A stretch of DNA of 64,000 nucleotides from Variovorax boronicumulans (GTDB taxonomy: Bacteria > Pseudomonadota > Gammaproteobacteria > Burkholderiales > Burkholderiaceae_C): contig NZ_VEDO01000004.1 of the NCBI RefSeq assembly GCF_007677875.1, positions 372,001-436,000 of the forward strand, read 5' to 3'. Position 1 is the first letter of the stretch; every line of letters starts with the position of its first letter. A program made the translations under genes and the position numbers. Shown one piece after another: positions 20,520 through 27,840 of the stretch. Below the pieces are notes generated by a model. The model was not told the DNA's origin. It did not search any database and worked only from the letters and a program-made list of their open reading frames with translations.

Positions 20520-21238
20520 TGCGCCAGATCGTCCTCGACACCGAAACCACGGGCCTGTCGGCCGCCACCGGCGACCGCATCATCGAGATCGGCTGCGTGG
20601 AGCTGGTCAACCGCAAGCTGACCGGCAACAACCGCCACCTGTACCTGAACCCCGAACGCGACAGCCATGAGGACGCGCTCAAGGTGCACGGCATCAGCAA
20701 CGAGTTCCTGCGCGACAAGCCCAAGTTCGCCGAGATCGCCGACGAACTGCTGGAATACCTGCGGGGCGCCGAGATCATCATCCACAACGCACCCTTCGAC
20801 GTGGGCTTCCTGAACAAGGAACTCGAGCTGCTGGGCCGCGGCCCGATCACGGACGTCGTGGACAACGTGGTCGACTCGCTGGTGATGGCCAAGGAGATGT
20901 TCCCGGGCAAGCGCAACTCGCTCGATGCGCTGTGCGGTCGTCTGGAGGTCGACAACTCGGGCCGCACGCTGCACGGCGCCTTGCTCGACGCCGAACTGCT
21001 GGCCGACGTCTACATCAACATGACGCGCGGCCAGGACGCGCTCCTGATCGAGGTCGAGACCACCGACGAAGCGGTCACCACCAACGAGGTGCCGCGCATC
21101 GACCTGTCCAGCATCGTGCTGCCCATCCTCGTCGCCAGCGAGGACGAGCTCGCTGCGCACGAGGCCGTGTTGGCCCAGCTCGACAAATCGACGGGTGGGA
21201 AAACAATTTGGCGGATGGCCGAAAAAACTATGGCATAA
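20519..21238 (+). CDS. dnaQ: DNA polymerase III epsilon subunit (3'-5' proofreading exonuclease)
   Basis: A 239-residue DEDDh exonuclease that proofreads the replicative polymerase. Exo I is VLDTETTGLSA, Exo II is IIHNAPFDVGFLN, and Exo III is LHGALLDAELLADVY with the catalytic His and Asp. The C-terminal region (about 185-239) holds the alpha-binding segment. The one-base overlap with fdx makes it the distal gene of the isc transcript. It is the last core gene before the tRNA-Val pair. Confidence 0.96.
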   Translation: MRQIVLDTETTGLSAATGDRIIEIGCVELVNRKLTGNNRHLYLNPERDSHEDALKVHGISNEFLRDKPKFAEIADELLEYLRGAEIIIHNAPFDVGFLNKELELLGRGPITDVVDNVVDSLVMAKEMFPGKRNSLDALCGRLEVDNSGRTLHGALLDAELLADVYINMTRGQDALLIEVETTDEAVTTNEVPRIDLSSIVLPILVASEDELAAHEAVLAQLDKSTGGKTIWRMAEKTMA

Positions 21239-21264
21239 TCACAGGCTTTCCTGAACAAGATTCA

Positions 21265-21339
21265 GGGCGGTTAGCTCAGGGGTAGAGCACTGCCTTCACA
21301 CGGCAGGGGTCGCAGGTTCGAAGCCTGCACCGCCCACCA
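21265..21339 (+). tRNA. tRNA-Val (anticodon CAC)
   Basis: A 75-base cloverleaf with acceptor GGGCGGT/ACCGCCC, anticodon loop TTCACAC giving CAC, T-loop GGTTCGAAGC and encoded CCA. First of two tandem copies. Confidence 0.97.
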
Positions 21340-21341
21340 AG

Positions 21342-21371
21342 AACTCCTTGAATTTCAAGGAGTTTTTTTTT
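21342..21371 (+). terminator. terminator after first tRNA-Val
   Basis: Stem AACTCCTTGA/TCAAGGAGTT with loop ATT, followed by a run of seven or more T. Canonical rho-independent terminator. Confidence 0.88.
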
Positions 21372-21439
21372 GAAAGTGTGAGCCTGGTGCCGGAGTGGTC
21401 CAAAACTGGTCTAAGTCACTTTCAGATGAAATGAGTTTT

Positions 21440-21514
21440 GGGCGGTTAGCTCAGGGGTAGAGCACGTCCTTCACACGGACGGGGTCGCAAGTTCGAAACC
21501 TGCACCGCCCACCA
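21440..21514 (+). tRNA. tRNA-Val (anticodon CAC), second copy
   Basis: Same acceptor stem and CAC anticodon, but the anticodon stem is CGTCC/GGACG instead of CTGCC/GGCAG and the T-arm differs (AAGTTCGAAACC). The island begins directly downstream, so its 3' end is the likely integration target. Confidence 0.96.
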
Positions 21515-21520
21515 AAAAGA

Positions 21521-21552
21521 AAAACCCGGCCTTAGGCCGGGTTTTGTTTTTT
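21521..21552 (+). terminator. terminator after second tRNA-Val
   Basis: Stem AAAACCCGGCC/GGCCGGGTTTT with loop TTA, followed by GTTTTTT. It marks the chromosomal edge of the island. Confidence 0.88.
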
Positions 21553-21733
21553 CTATCACAGAATCGCCTTTGATAGTTTTTTATGTTGCATGATCTGCGG
21601 GTCATGGGGCGTTAGCTGTCCTATACCGCGACGGCGTTTCTTGAGCGCTACCGGATGCTGGTGGACTTCCCCGTCACTGGCTTGAGGCACATTGCAATCT
21701 TGAGGTCATAGAACTGCCGGTCCACCCTCGGGG

Positions 21734-21955
21734 GTGAATGTTCTATCCGTGGCCAATTCCGTTGTCATCGACCCCCTCCTGCGCTTGGCGCAGGTCTTGG
21801 AGGTTTTTCCCGTCTCGCGCTCCGCGTGGTTCGCTGGTGTCCGCGCCGGCATCTATCCCGCCCCTTTGAAACTTGGCGGCCGCGCGACCGCGTACCGTAC
21901 GAGCACCATTAAGGCGCTCATCGACAGCCTTCCTTCCGGCAACGCGGACGACTAG
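21734..21955 (+). CDS. AlpA-like helix-turn-helix regulator
   Basis: A 73-residue protein resembling AlpA/Cox-type excisionase-regulators of prophages and islands. The pattern is LLRLAQVLEVFPVSRSAWFAG (MerR-like HTH), then IYPAPLKLGGRATAYRTSTIKALIDSL; the Pro-x-x-Leu-Gly-Gly-Arg-x-x-x-Tyr/Trp turn is typical of AlpA. It starts at GTG 21734 or GTG 21749. AlpA proteins control integrase/excision, so its position next to tRNA-Val fits an integrated element, but no integrase is visible in the window. Confidence 0.7.
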   Translation: MNVLSVANSVVIDPLLRLAQVLEVFPVSRSAWFAGVRAGIYPAPLKLGGRATAYRTSTIKALIDSLPSGNADD

Positions 21956-22058
21956 CTGAGAGCGCGGAAAGCGCCGACGGTTGCATCAAGCCCACTGAGG
22001 AGTGGCCGTCGTTCCTCGACGTTGTTTCTGGGTTCAGCGCAGGAGCACTGCAGGTGGC

Positions 22059-22418
22059 TCAGCGCTTGCTCAGCAGGTCTACAACATCGACATCTAAGGC
22101 GACTGCGACCTTCTCGATATTCTCGAGCGAAGGGTTTCGCATCTGCCGCTCAAGATGTCCCACGAACGTTCGATGTAATCCCGCGAGTGCGGCGAGCGCT
22201 TCCTGGCTCAGGCCTGCTTCCCCGCGGATTCGAACGAGGTTTCTAGCCAAGCGGGCCCTGGCTGACTCGAAGTTCTGCTGACTTTTCACCGGCAGAAGTC
22301 TCGCTATCAGACGCTTAGCCGTCGACAGCTTTAGAGCAGGATGCTTTATCGAAGGATGCTTTAACATCGAGATGACGGCGCCTTGAAGTAGCCCGAGGGC
22401 GGGGATTGGACGTGCCAC
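22059..22418 (-). CDS. XRE-family HTH transcriptional regulator
   Basis: The C-terminal ~65 residues are a clear XRE/Cro HTH domain (LARNLVRIRGEAGLSQEALA, then GLHRTFVGHLERQMRNPSL), of the small restriction-modification controller type. The N-terminal ~50 residues are unlike the family and the true start may be an internal ATG such as 22367. No restriction-modification genes are adjacent. Probable role: local regulator of the island. Confidence 0.72.
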   Translation of the reverse strand: MARPIPALGLLQGAVISMLKHPSIKHPALKLSTAKRLIARLLPVKSQQNFESARARLARNLVRIRGEAGLSQEALAALAGLHRTFVGHLERQMRNPSLENIEKVAVALDVDVVDLLSKR

Positions 22419-22597
22419 CAGGTCGCTGTGCGACTTCCTCCAAACTTTCGATCACTATCCCTCGGCGGTACCGCCTTCACCAGAATGCTCTTCACCGCGC
22501 GCTCGATGCCGTTTTCCTCGCCACTGGCCGGCAGTACCGTTTCCAGCATCGCCCGGACGAGAAATGTGGCGGCGCATTTGCCTTGGTTGGTCGTCAC
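22361..22597 (-). CDS. hypothetical small protein
   Basis: An open frame of 78 codons from a GTG start, encoding a protein-like N-terminal segment (CAATFLVRAMLETVLPASGE) with plausible codon use. It overlaps the XRE frame at its 3' end and the upstream part of the plus-strand hypothetical gene. I do not recognise a family. It may be a remnant or not a gene. Confidence 0.25.
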   Translation of the reverse strand: MTTNQGKCAATFLVRAMLETVLPASGEENGIERAVKSILVKAVPPRDSDRKFGGSRTATWWHVQSPPSGYFKAPSSRC

Positions 22598-22637
22598 CTT
22601 TCTCGGCGTTGGCGAATCGTCTTCCCGCTGGGAAACT

Positions 22638-22928
22638 GTGTGCGCCGTGCGCGAGGAAGAGCTTCTCGACCACCTGAAGCGTGCGGGCTCAATTAGGATC
22701 GCGCAGTTTCTCTACATGGGCCCCCCTAAGGGCGCAGGTGAGACTTGGGCGAGGCATGAAATTCACCGCCTCGAACGGGTGACTTCTCCGCAAGGCGAGT
22801 TGTTCGTTTACGTCGACAACAGAGAACGAAAGCACTGCTTTGCGAATGCTGACTTCGACGTCGATTCCTCCTCGGTCAGCATGCGGGAGACCCTGGTTCG
22901 GGTCGACCGCTATGTCCACTTCGACTGA
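22638..22928 (+). CDS. hypothetical protein
   Basis: About 96 residues from GTG 22638 (or GTG 22647), at the end of a longer open frame from 22428 whose first part looks non-coding. The protein has a helical start (REEELLDHLKRAGSIRI) and an acidic C-terminus ending in VDRYVHFD. The form resembles a small winged-helix-like domain, but I cannot name a family. The start is undecided. Confidence 0.4.
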   Translation: MCAVREEELLDHLKRAGSIRIAQFLYMGPPKGAGETWARHEIHRLERVTSPQGELFVYVDNRERKHCFANADFDVDSSSVSMRETLVRVDRYVHFD

Positions 22929-23162
22929 GCGAGGACACGCTGTGTCTCTGGGTCAACGGCCACCAAACAACCTCTTTTCTCCTTGCACGGCCGTGCCTGC
23001 GGCGGTCGCCGGCGATGCGGCCGATGCAGAGGGCAGGGCGCTGGCTCCCCCTTTCGGCACGTACTGGCGACGGCCACGTGGTGCGAATGACGAGCAGGGC
23101 GTAGCGACCAACTGCGGGTGCCTGCTGCGTCTCTCCTGCGGCGTCAACATCAGGGACGCAGG

Positions 23163-23438
23163 ATGACCCGCAACGTCTTCTTCGGCCGAAGAGCTCGACA
23201 AGCTCTTCGCGAATCCATGCTGACTGGCGGTACCGTCGCGTGGCGTGCGCAGCTCCCCCGTGGCGTTGTTGCTCGGGTGCTCGTGGGTGACACGACCGTT
23301 GAGCTCGGGCAGCTAGCTGATGTCGCCTTTCACGTTGGCCTTGTCGTTGAGTTGGTCCCCGCACCTTCTCGCGAGCGCGTACCGGGACCGGTGCCGACAG
23401 TCGTGGACCGAGCAGTTCAGCGCCTGCGGGATAGGTAG
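23163..23438 (+). CDS. hypothetical protein
   Basis: 91 residues from ATG 23163 (MTRNVFFGRRARQALRES). The composition is plausible: a mixed beta-rich centre (GVVARVLVGDTTVELGQL) and a basic C-terminus. It ends 9 bases before the exoribonuclease start, so it is probably its operon partner. No family recognised. The 234 bases between this and the preceding hypothetical gene hold nothing I can support. Confidence 0.45.
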   Translation: MTRNVFFGRRARQALRESMLTGGTVAWRAQLPRGVVARVLVGDTTVELGQLADVAFHVGLVVELVPAPSRERVPGPVPTVVDRAVQRLRDR

Positions 23439-23447
23439 GCCGCCCGC

Positions 23448-23975
23448 ATGTACCTCTTTGTCGACACAGAGTTTCTGCCGCAGCCCGACGGTCGCGAAGA
23501 GCTGTTGAGCATCGGGCTCTGCGGCCCTGGTAGCCAGACGTTCTATGCGGAACGAGACATCGAAGTCGACTACGGCTCGAACGACTTCGTTGCGACTGAA
23601 GTTCTCCCGCAGTTGGGGCGCGGATGCGGCCTTCGCGGAACGGCCCTGGAAGTCGCGACGGCCCTTGTCGCTTGGCTACGCCAGTTCGACGGGGAGAGCA
23701 TCGAACTGTGCTACGACTTCCATGTCGACCGCGTGATGTTCGAGCAGCTACTGCAGCTGGCGACCACATCGCGGCCGATTGAATTTGAGCCGACGCATGT
23801 CGCCTACCTGCTGGAAGACCACGATGGGTGTCTCGCTGCTGAGCGCTGCTGGCGCGAGCTTGAAGCAGCGCATGGCGTGCGGCGCCACCACGCGCTGGCT
23901 GACGCGCTCTCGCTGCGCGCGCGCTTCAATGCTGTGCACGGCGGTTCGTCCGACGCATCGGCCAATCGAGCCTGA
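23448..23975 (+). CDS. DnaQ-fold 3'-5' exoribonuclease (Rv2179c-like)
   Basis: A 175-residue DEDD-superfamily nuclease. MYLFVDTEFLPQ provides the Exo I Asp and Glu; IELCYDFHVDRVMF carries the Exo II Asp; GVRRHHALADALSLRARF supplies the terminal His and Asp. The pattern matches the Mycobacterium Rv2179c family, shown to act on RNA. Lower G+C than the core genes. It is followed 19 bases later by the AbrB-like gene and could act with the HAD-like protein in RNA turnover; that link is inference. Confidence 0.75.
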   Translation: MYLFVDTEFLPQPDGREELLSIGLCGPGSQTFYAERDIEVDYGSNDFVATEVLPQLGRGCGLRGTALEVATALVAWLRQFDGESIELCYDFHVDRVMFEQLLQLATTSRPIEFEPTHVAYLLEDHDGCLAAERCWRELEAAHGVRRHHALADALSLRARFNAVHGGSSDASANRA

Positions 23976-23994
23976 CCTCCTCTTCTCCACACCC

Positions 23995-24225
23995 ATGAGC
24001 GCGTCCAACATGAACGAGTCCCGAATGGCCTGTGGAGGCAGAACGACCATCCCAACTGGCGTCCGTCGCGCACTGGGCGCGGAGCCAGGTACGAGACTTG
24101 TGTGGTCGATCCCGTCCGACGGCACGGTTGTCGTTCGCGCGAAGACTAGGCGATTGACAGACCTCGAGGGCATTCTCGCCAGGACTGGACAGCCGCACGT
24201 GGAAATCGAGGACCTATCCCTTTGA
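23995..24225 (+). CDS. AbrB/MazE-type swapped-hairpin DNA-binding protein
   Basis: A 76-residue protein with an AbrB/SpoVT domain: GRTTIPTGVRRALGAEPGTR is the first strand-turn and VWSIPSDGTVVVRAKTRRL the second. It ends in LEGILARTGQP and a short acidic tail. The start is ATG 23995 or ATG 24010. The stop TGA overlaps the TTG start of the next gene, an arrangement common for antitoxin-first pairs. A decayed relative lies at 34139-34290. Confidence 0.7.
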   Translation: MSASNMNESRMACGGRTTIPTGVRRALGAEPGTRLVWSIPSDGTVVVRAKTRRLTDLEGILARTGQPHVEIEDLSL

Positions 24226-24728
24226 AAACGAAGCTCCCGCCGCGACTGGGCATTGACATTGGCCACGTGCTCATCGCTCCAAGTGACGACAGCAACGACG
24301 ACACCTCGTTTATCGGGGGCAGCGCTTCTGACGCCCTTGCTACGCCCGCTTACCCAGGAATGTTTGAGCACGTCCCGGTCATCGTGCAGCGCTTTCGAGG
24401 CGAGGTCTGGCTCGTCTCAAAGGCCGGCCCGCGAGTTCAGGAGCGAACGCTGCGCTGGCTTGCGCATCACGACTTCTACAGGAAAACGGGCATCCAGCCT
24501 GGCAACGTTCGCTTCTGTCGTGAGCGCCACCAGAAAGCAGAGCACTGCGTCGACCTCGAACTGACGCACTTCATCGACGACCGGGAGGACGTACTGCGGC
24601 ACCTTGCCGGTCTGGTGCCCAACCGATTCCTTTTCGGACCACAGAGGGCACCGGTAGTCGATCAGCGCCTCACTTGCGTGGCGAACTGGGCAGAGGCCAA
24701 CTTGAGGGTCATGCCAACCTGGCGCTGA
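24222..24728 (+). CDS. HAD-like hydrolase, copy A
   Basis: A 168-residue protein with HAD-like landmarks: LGIDIGHVLI (motif I, first Asp present, second replaced by Gly), VWLVSKAGPRVQ (motif II Ser and Lys) and THFIDDREDVL (motif IV acidic pair). The start is TTG 24222, overlapping the AbrB stop by 3 bases. A second copy, about two thirds identical by eye, lies at 61524-62033. The substrate is unknown. In both places it sits beside an RNA-acting enzyme. Loss of the second motif I Asp may mean nucleotidase-like chemistry or a binding role. Confidence 0.65.
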   Translation: MKTKLPPRLGIDIGHVLIAPSDDSNDDTSFIGGSASDALATPAYPGMFEHVPVIVQRFRGEVWLVSKAGPRVQERTLRWLAHHDFYRKTGIQPGNVRFCRERHQKAEHCVDLELTHFIDDREDVLRHLAGLVPNRFLFGPQRAPVVDQRLTCVANWAEANLRVMPTWR

Positions 24729-24806
24729 AGGTGGAACTCAAAGTTGGCGATGAAATCCTCCAGCTTCCAGCCATCGGCTTCCGCGGGAAATGCGCTTGAG
24801 TATGCG

Positions 24807-25565
24807 TCAGGCGCCGAGGCCTCCGGCCACACTGAGCACTTCGCCGGTGATGTAGCCCCCATGTGGCCCCGCTAGGAAGCAGACCAGGCCGGCCACCTCG
24901 TCCAGGGTGGCGATGCGGCGGATCGGATGCATGTCCAGCAAAGCATCTGGGACGCCTGCGCCCAGAACCTCCGCAGCCATGTCGGTAGGCATGACCCCAG
25001 GCTGCACGACGTTGGCCGTGATGTTCCGAGGACCCAGGTCGCGGGCCACGCCTTTGGCGAAGCCGATGAGCGCGGCCTTGGTGCCGGCGTAGTCGGCTGC
25101 CCCCGTGAATGGCACATGGCTGCCCAGCAGGGAGCCAACGAAGATGATGCGGCCGCCATCGGACAACAGCGGTGCAGCGGCCCGCGTGACAGCCACCGTG
25201 CCCAAGACGTTGATGAGCCACTGGCGGTCCAGGTTGACCGTGTCCAGCTCCGGGTCGTCGATCTTCTTGCCCTGGACCGCAATCGCAGCGTTGTTGACCA
25301 GGATGTCCAGCCTGCCGAAGTGGGCCTGCACCTTGTCCAACAGCGGCTTCGCAGCACTGGTGTCTGCCTGGTCGCTTTGGATGGCGATTGCCCGGACACC
25401 TTTGGCCACCAACTGATCGACGACCGCATGCGCCTTGTCGGCAGACGCAACATAGCTGATGGCGACGTCGGCGCCCTGGTCAGCAAGAGCCAACGCCGTG
25501 GCGGTGCCGAGCCCGCGGGAACCGCCGGTCACCAAGGCAACTTTGCCCTTCAAGGAATCGTGCAT
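24807..25565 (-). CDS. SDR-family oxidoreductase
   Basis: A 252-residue short-chain dehydrogenase. The NADP-binding motif is VALVTGGSRGLGTATALALA, the structural motif is DILVNNAAIAV, the catalytic Ser is in IIFVGSLLGS and the YxxxK is YAGTKAAL. The C-terminus GGYITGEVLSVAGGLGA is typical of FabG-like proteins. The frame extends upstream but the start is ATG 25565 (MHDSLKGK). It is divergent from a TetR gene that probably represses it. A fragment of a related gene lies at 31747-31884. Confidence 0.88.
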   Translation of the reverse strand: MHDSLKGKVALVTGGSRGLGTATALALADQGADVAISYVASADKAHAVVDQLVAKGVRAIAIQSDQADTSAAKPLLDKVQAHFGRLDILVNNAAIAVQGKKIDDPELDTVNLDRQWLINVLGTVAVTRAAAPLLSDGGRIIFVGSLLGSHVPFTGAADYAGTKAALIGFAKGVARDLGPRNITANVVQPGVMPTDMAAEVLGAGVPDALLDMHPIRRIATLDEVAGLVCFLAGPHGGYITGEVLSVAGGLGA

Positions 25566-25628
25566 GTGGACACTCCGTTCTACGTCCTGGGCGGCCCGCA
25601 CCGGACATCGGTGGGTTCCATAACGCCA

Positions 25629-25638
25629 ATTACGTAAT
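25629..25638. promoter_or_regulatory. palindrome in the SDR-TetR divergent gap
   Basis: ATTACGTAAT is a perfect 10-base palindrome, 64 bases before the SDR start in a 246-base divergent region. It is a candidate TetR operator or half of one. Inference. Confidence 0.35.
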
Positions 25639-25811
25639 GAGCGGTATGTTATTTCCGCCGCGCCTTCCTATGCGCATCACCGCGTGCGTGGAGGTGGAAC
25701 TGCACCGTTTCCAGAAACATACCAATCGTTATGATATTGTCGGAGCGCCAGCAGGTCGGTGGCGGAGCGGAATTACCATCGCGCCATGACTGTGTGCACG
25801 AGGGCCCGCTG

Positions 25812-26405
25812 ATGGGCCGCCCCCGGGAGTTCGATGTGGACGAGGCGCTGGATGCCGCCCTGGGCGTTTTCTGGCGCAAGGGCTACGAGGGTGCGTCCTA
25901 TGCCGACCTGACCGCGGCGACCGGGGTGGAGCGGCCCGCGCTGTATTCGGCTTTCGGGAACAAGGAGGCGTTGTTCCTGAAGGCTCTCGACCGCTACTAC
26001 ACCCAGTATCTGGACTTCTTTCCCGCGGCGCTGGAACTGCCCACATCACGCGAGGTGGCGGCACACATCCTGCACGGCGCAGTGGAGCTCAATACCCGGT
26101 ACGCCGACCACACCGGCTGCCTGGGCGTGCACGGCGCGTTGGCGGGCTCTGACGAGGCCGAGCCGGTGCGGCAGGCGGTCGTCGAAGCCCGGGCCCACGG
26201 TGAGACGCTGCTACGCAAGCGACTGGAGCGCGCCAGGAAAGAGGGCGATCTTCCGCGCACGGCCAACTGCACGGCCTTGTCCGCATTCGTCTGCGCCGTC
26301 GTGCATGGCATCGCCGTGCAGGCCAAGGCCGGTTTCAGCCGCGCGACCCTGGATGCTGTTGCAGAGCAGGCGCTCTCGACCTGGCCGGGGTCCAAGCGCG
26401 GCTGA
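25812..26405 (+). CDS. TetR/AcrR-family transcriptional regulator
   Basis: A 197-residue repressor. The N-terminal HTH is complete (MGRPREFDVDEALDAALGVF, YADLTAATGVERPALYSAFG, NKEALFLKAL). The C-terminal ligand domain begins near DYF/LDFFPAALE. ATG 25812 is chosen because the MGRPREFD start is conserved in this subfamily; the open frame begins upstream at 25731. It is likely to control the divergent SDR gene, the usual pairing for drug- or aldehyde-responsive TetR proteins. Confidence 0.88.
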   Translation: MGRPREFDVDEALDAALGVFWRKGYEGASYADLTAATGVERPALYSAFGNKEALFLKALDRYYTQYLDFFPAALELPTSREVAAHILHGAVELNTRYADHTGCLGVHGALAGSDEAEPVRQAVVEARAHGETLLRKRLERARKEGDLPRTANCTALSAFVCAVVHGIAVQAKAGFSRATLDAVAEQALSTWPGSKRG

Positions 26406-26598
26406 AGTCACACCGGCCGGGCGTCTCGCAGCCGGTCGGCGTTGGCCAGGTCGGCAATGGGGGAGAGCAGTGCCCGGTCAAAAGCTTCGATGGCTTGGCA
26501 TCTCCAGTGGCGTGTGCGCTCGGTAGGAGGGTGCAAGCATCGAGTTGCACTTCAGCCCTCCTGAGAGAATCGGGCCAGAACATTCCCGGGGGCAGTTA

Positions 26599-27504
26599 GT
26601 GCAGAAGCCAACATTGTTTATCGCGTCGTCGGTCGAGGGTCTGCCCGTGGCCGAAGTCATAAATGCAAATCTTGACCATACGTGCGAATGCACGCTCTGG
26701 CCACAGGGCACGTTCAAACTGGGTTCCATCACCATCAAAGACTTGATCGCCAAGGCTTCCGCAGTGGACTTCGCAGTGTTCGTCTTCACGCCTGACGACT
26801 TGGCGACCATGCGCGAAAAGGAGGTGGTGGTTGCTCGCGACAACGTCGTGTTTGAGCTTGGTCTCTTCGTTGGGTCGGTCGGACTTGAACGTTGCTACAT
26901 CGTCAAGCCTCGAGATGTGGAGATGAAGCTGCCGACCGACTTGCTAGGGATCAACACTGCGGACTATGTCGCGAACCGCTCGGACAACAACATAGCTTCT
27001 GCGCTTAACGCCGCTTGCACGAAGATCAAGGAGCGTGTTGCCGAGTGCGGACCCCTGCGTCGCGTGCCCTTTGTAGCGCCTGGCACAAACGAGAAGCGGG
27101 TCGCCAATCGGCCCGACTACAAGTTGCAAGAGGCTGACCTCGAGTTTCTTGCGCAGTGCGTTCGTGGCCATGTTGCGTCCCCTTCGGGTTTGGCATACAG
27201 CTATATCGAGAGCCAGATTAGGGGGGTGCCCGACGACAGGGTCGCGATCAGCGCGGTGAAACTGATGCGTCTCGGGTATGTGGAGAAGTCCTTGGAATCC
27301 GGCTACAACCACAACGAGGAGTATTTCGCGTATAGCGCGACGGAGGACGGGCTTGACGCATTCCTTCGGCATGAGGACCAGTATCCAGCCCTGAAGGTTG
27401 CGCCCGCGCCAACGCCAGCACGCCGGCCACCTGCGCAGCCCACTTCCACAAAGCAGAAGCCCGCTTCTGGCTTTGACGACATGGACGACGACATACCGTT
27501 CTAG
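26599..27504 (+). CDS. TIR-domain defence effector (CAP12/Pycsar-effector TIR family)
   Basis: About 301 residues from GTG 26599 (TTG 26545 is possible). The N-terminal ~150 residues match the predicted nucleotide-binding TIR-like domain of PF10137: KPTLFIASSVEGLPVAEVI, then CTLWPQGTFKLGSITIKDL, FAVFVFTPDD and DNVVFELGLFVGSVG with the likely catalytic Glu. Such domains are NADases in CBASS, Pycsar and other immune systems. The C-terminus (about 180-260) looks winged-helix-like, then a Pro-rich linker and acidic GFDDMDDDIPF tail. It lies 336 bases upstream of gajA. Whether it works alone or with Gabija is unknown. Confidence 0.8.
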   Translation: MQKPTLFIASSVEGLPVAEVINANLDHTCECTLWPQGTFKLGSITIKDLIAKASAVDFAVFVFTPDDLATMREKEVVVARDNVVFELGLFVGSVGLERCYIVKPRDVEMKLPTDLLGINTADYVANRSDNNIASALNAACTKIKERVAECGPLRRVPFVAPGTNEKRVANRPDYKLQEADLEFLAQCVRGHVASPSGLAYSYIESQIRGVPDDRVAISAVKLMRLGYVEKSLESGYNHNEEYFAYSATEDGLDAFLRHEDQYPALKVAPAPTPARRPPAQPTSTKQKPASGFDDMDDDIPF

Positions 27505-27840
27505 CGTTGGAATAGAGGAGAAAGGGCCGCGGAAAGTGTTGAGGAGCAGGAAGGCTTGCCGGGGCCTCTTTGTTCCGCCTCAAGTTTCCTGAGGAAGCGC
27601 GGCGCGCATTTGCCGCCTTGGTTTTCATCAGATTGGTGGACGTCCGGCGCCGGCCGCAGCACTGTGACAGAACTTGCCTCGCAGGTCCCCGATGCCTAAG
27701 GCGCTGGCCGGAACGGGCTATTTCCCGGTTAACACCAGCCTTGGCTATCAACGCGAAGCCGGATAGGCCGCCTTGATCGGATGGCAAACTGCCTCCAGTA
27801 GCCACCCTTGTCCGTGGCCAGAAACTGGAGGAAGAATAAC
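27505..27840 (+). other. 336-base gap between TIR gene and gajA
   Basis: No supported gene. Short open frames here look like noise. It probably holds the gajAB promoter; the only clear signal is the GGAGGA Shine-Dalgarno at its end. Confidence 0.5.

Noticed and set aside
21440-21514. attL/attR pair of the island
   Set aside because: No second copy of the tRNA-Val 3' end seen within the window; the other end may lie outside.
21610-21712. Short plus-strand frame reading TATAFLERYRMLVDFPVTG
   Set aside because: Looks slightly protein-like and may be a gene remnant, but it is too short and has no start or recognisable family.
22876-23769. 297-codon minus-strand open frame
   Set aside because: Arg/Ser-rich translation with no domain; the opposite strand carries the exoribonuclease with clear motifs.
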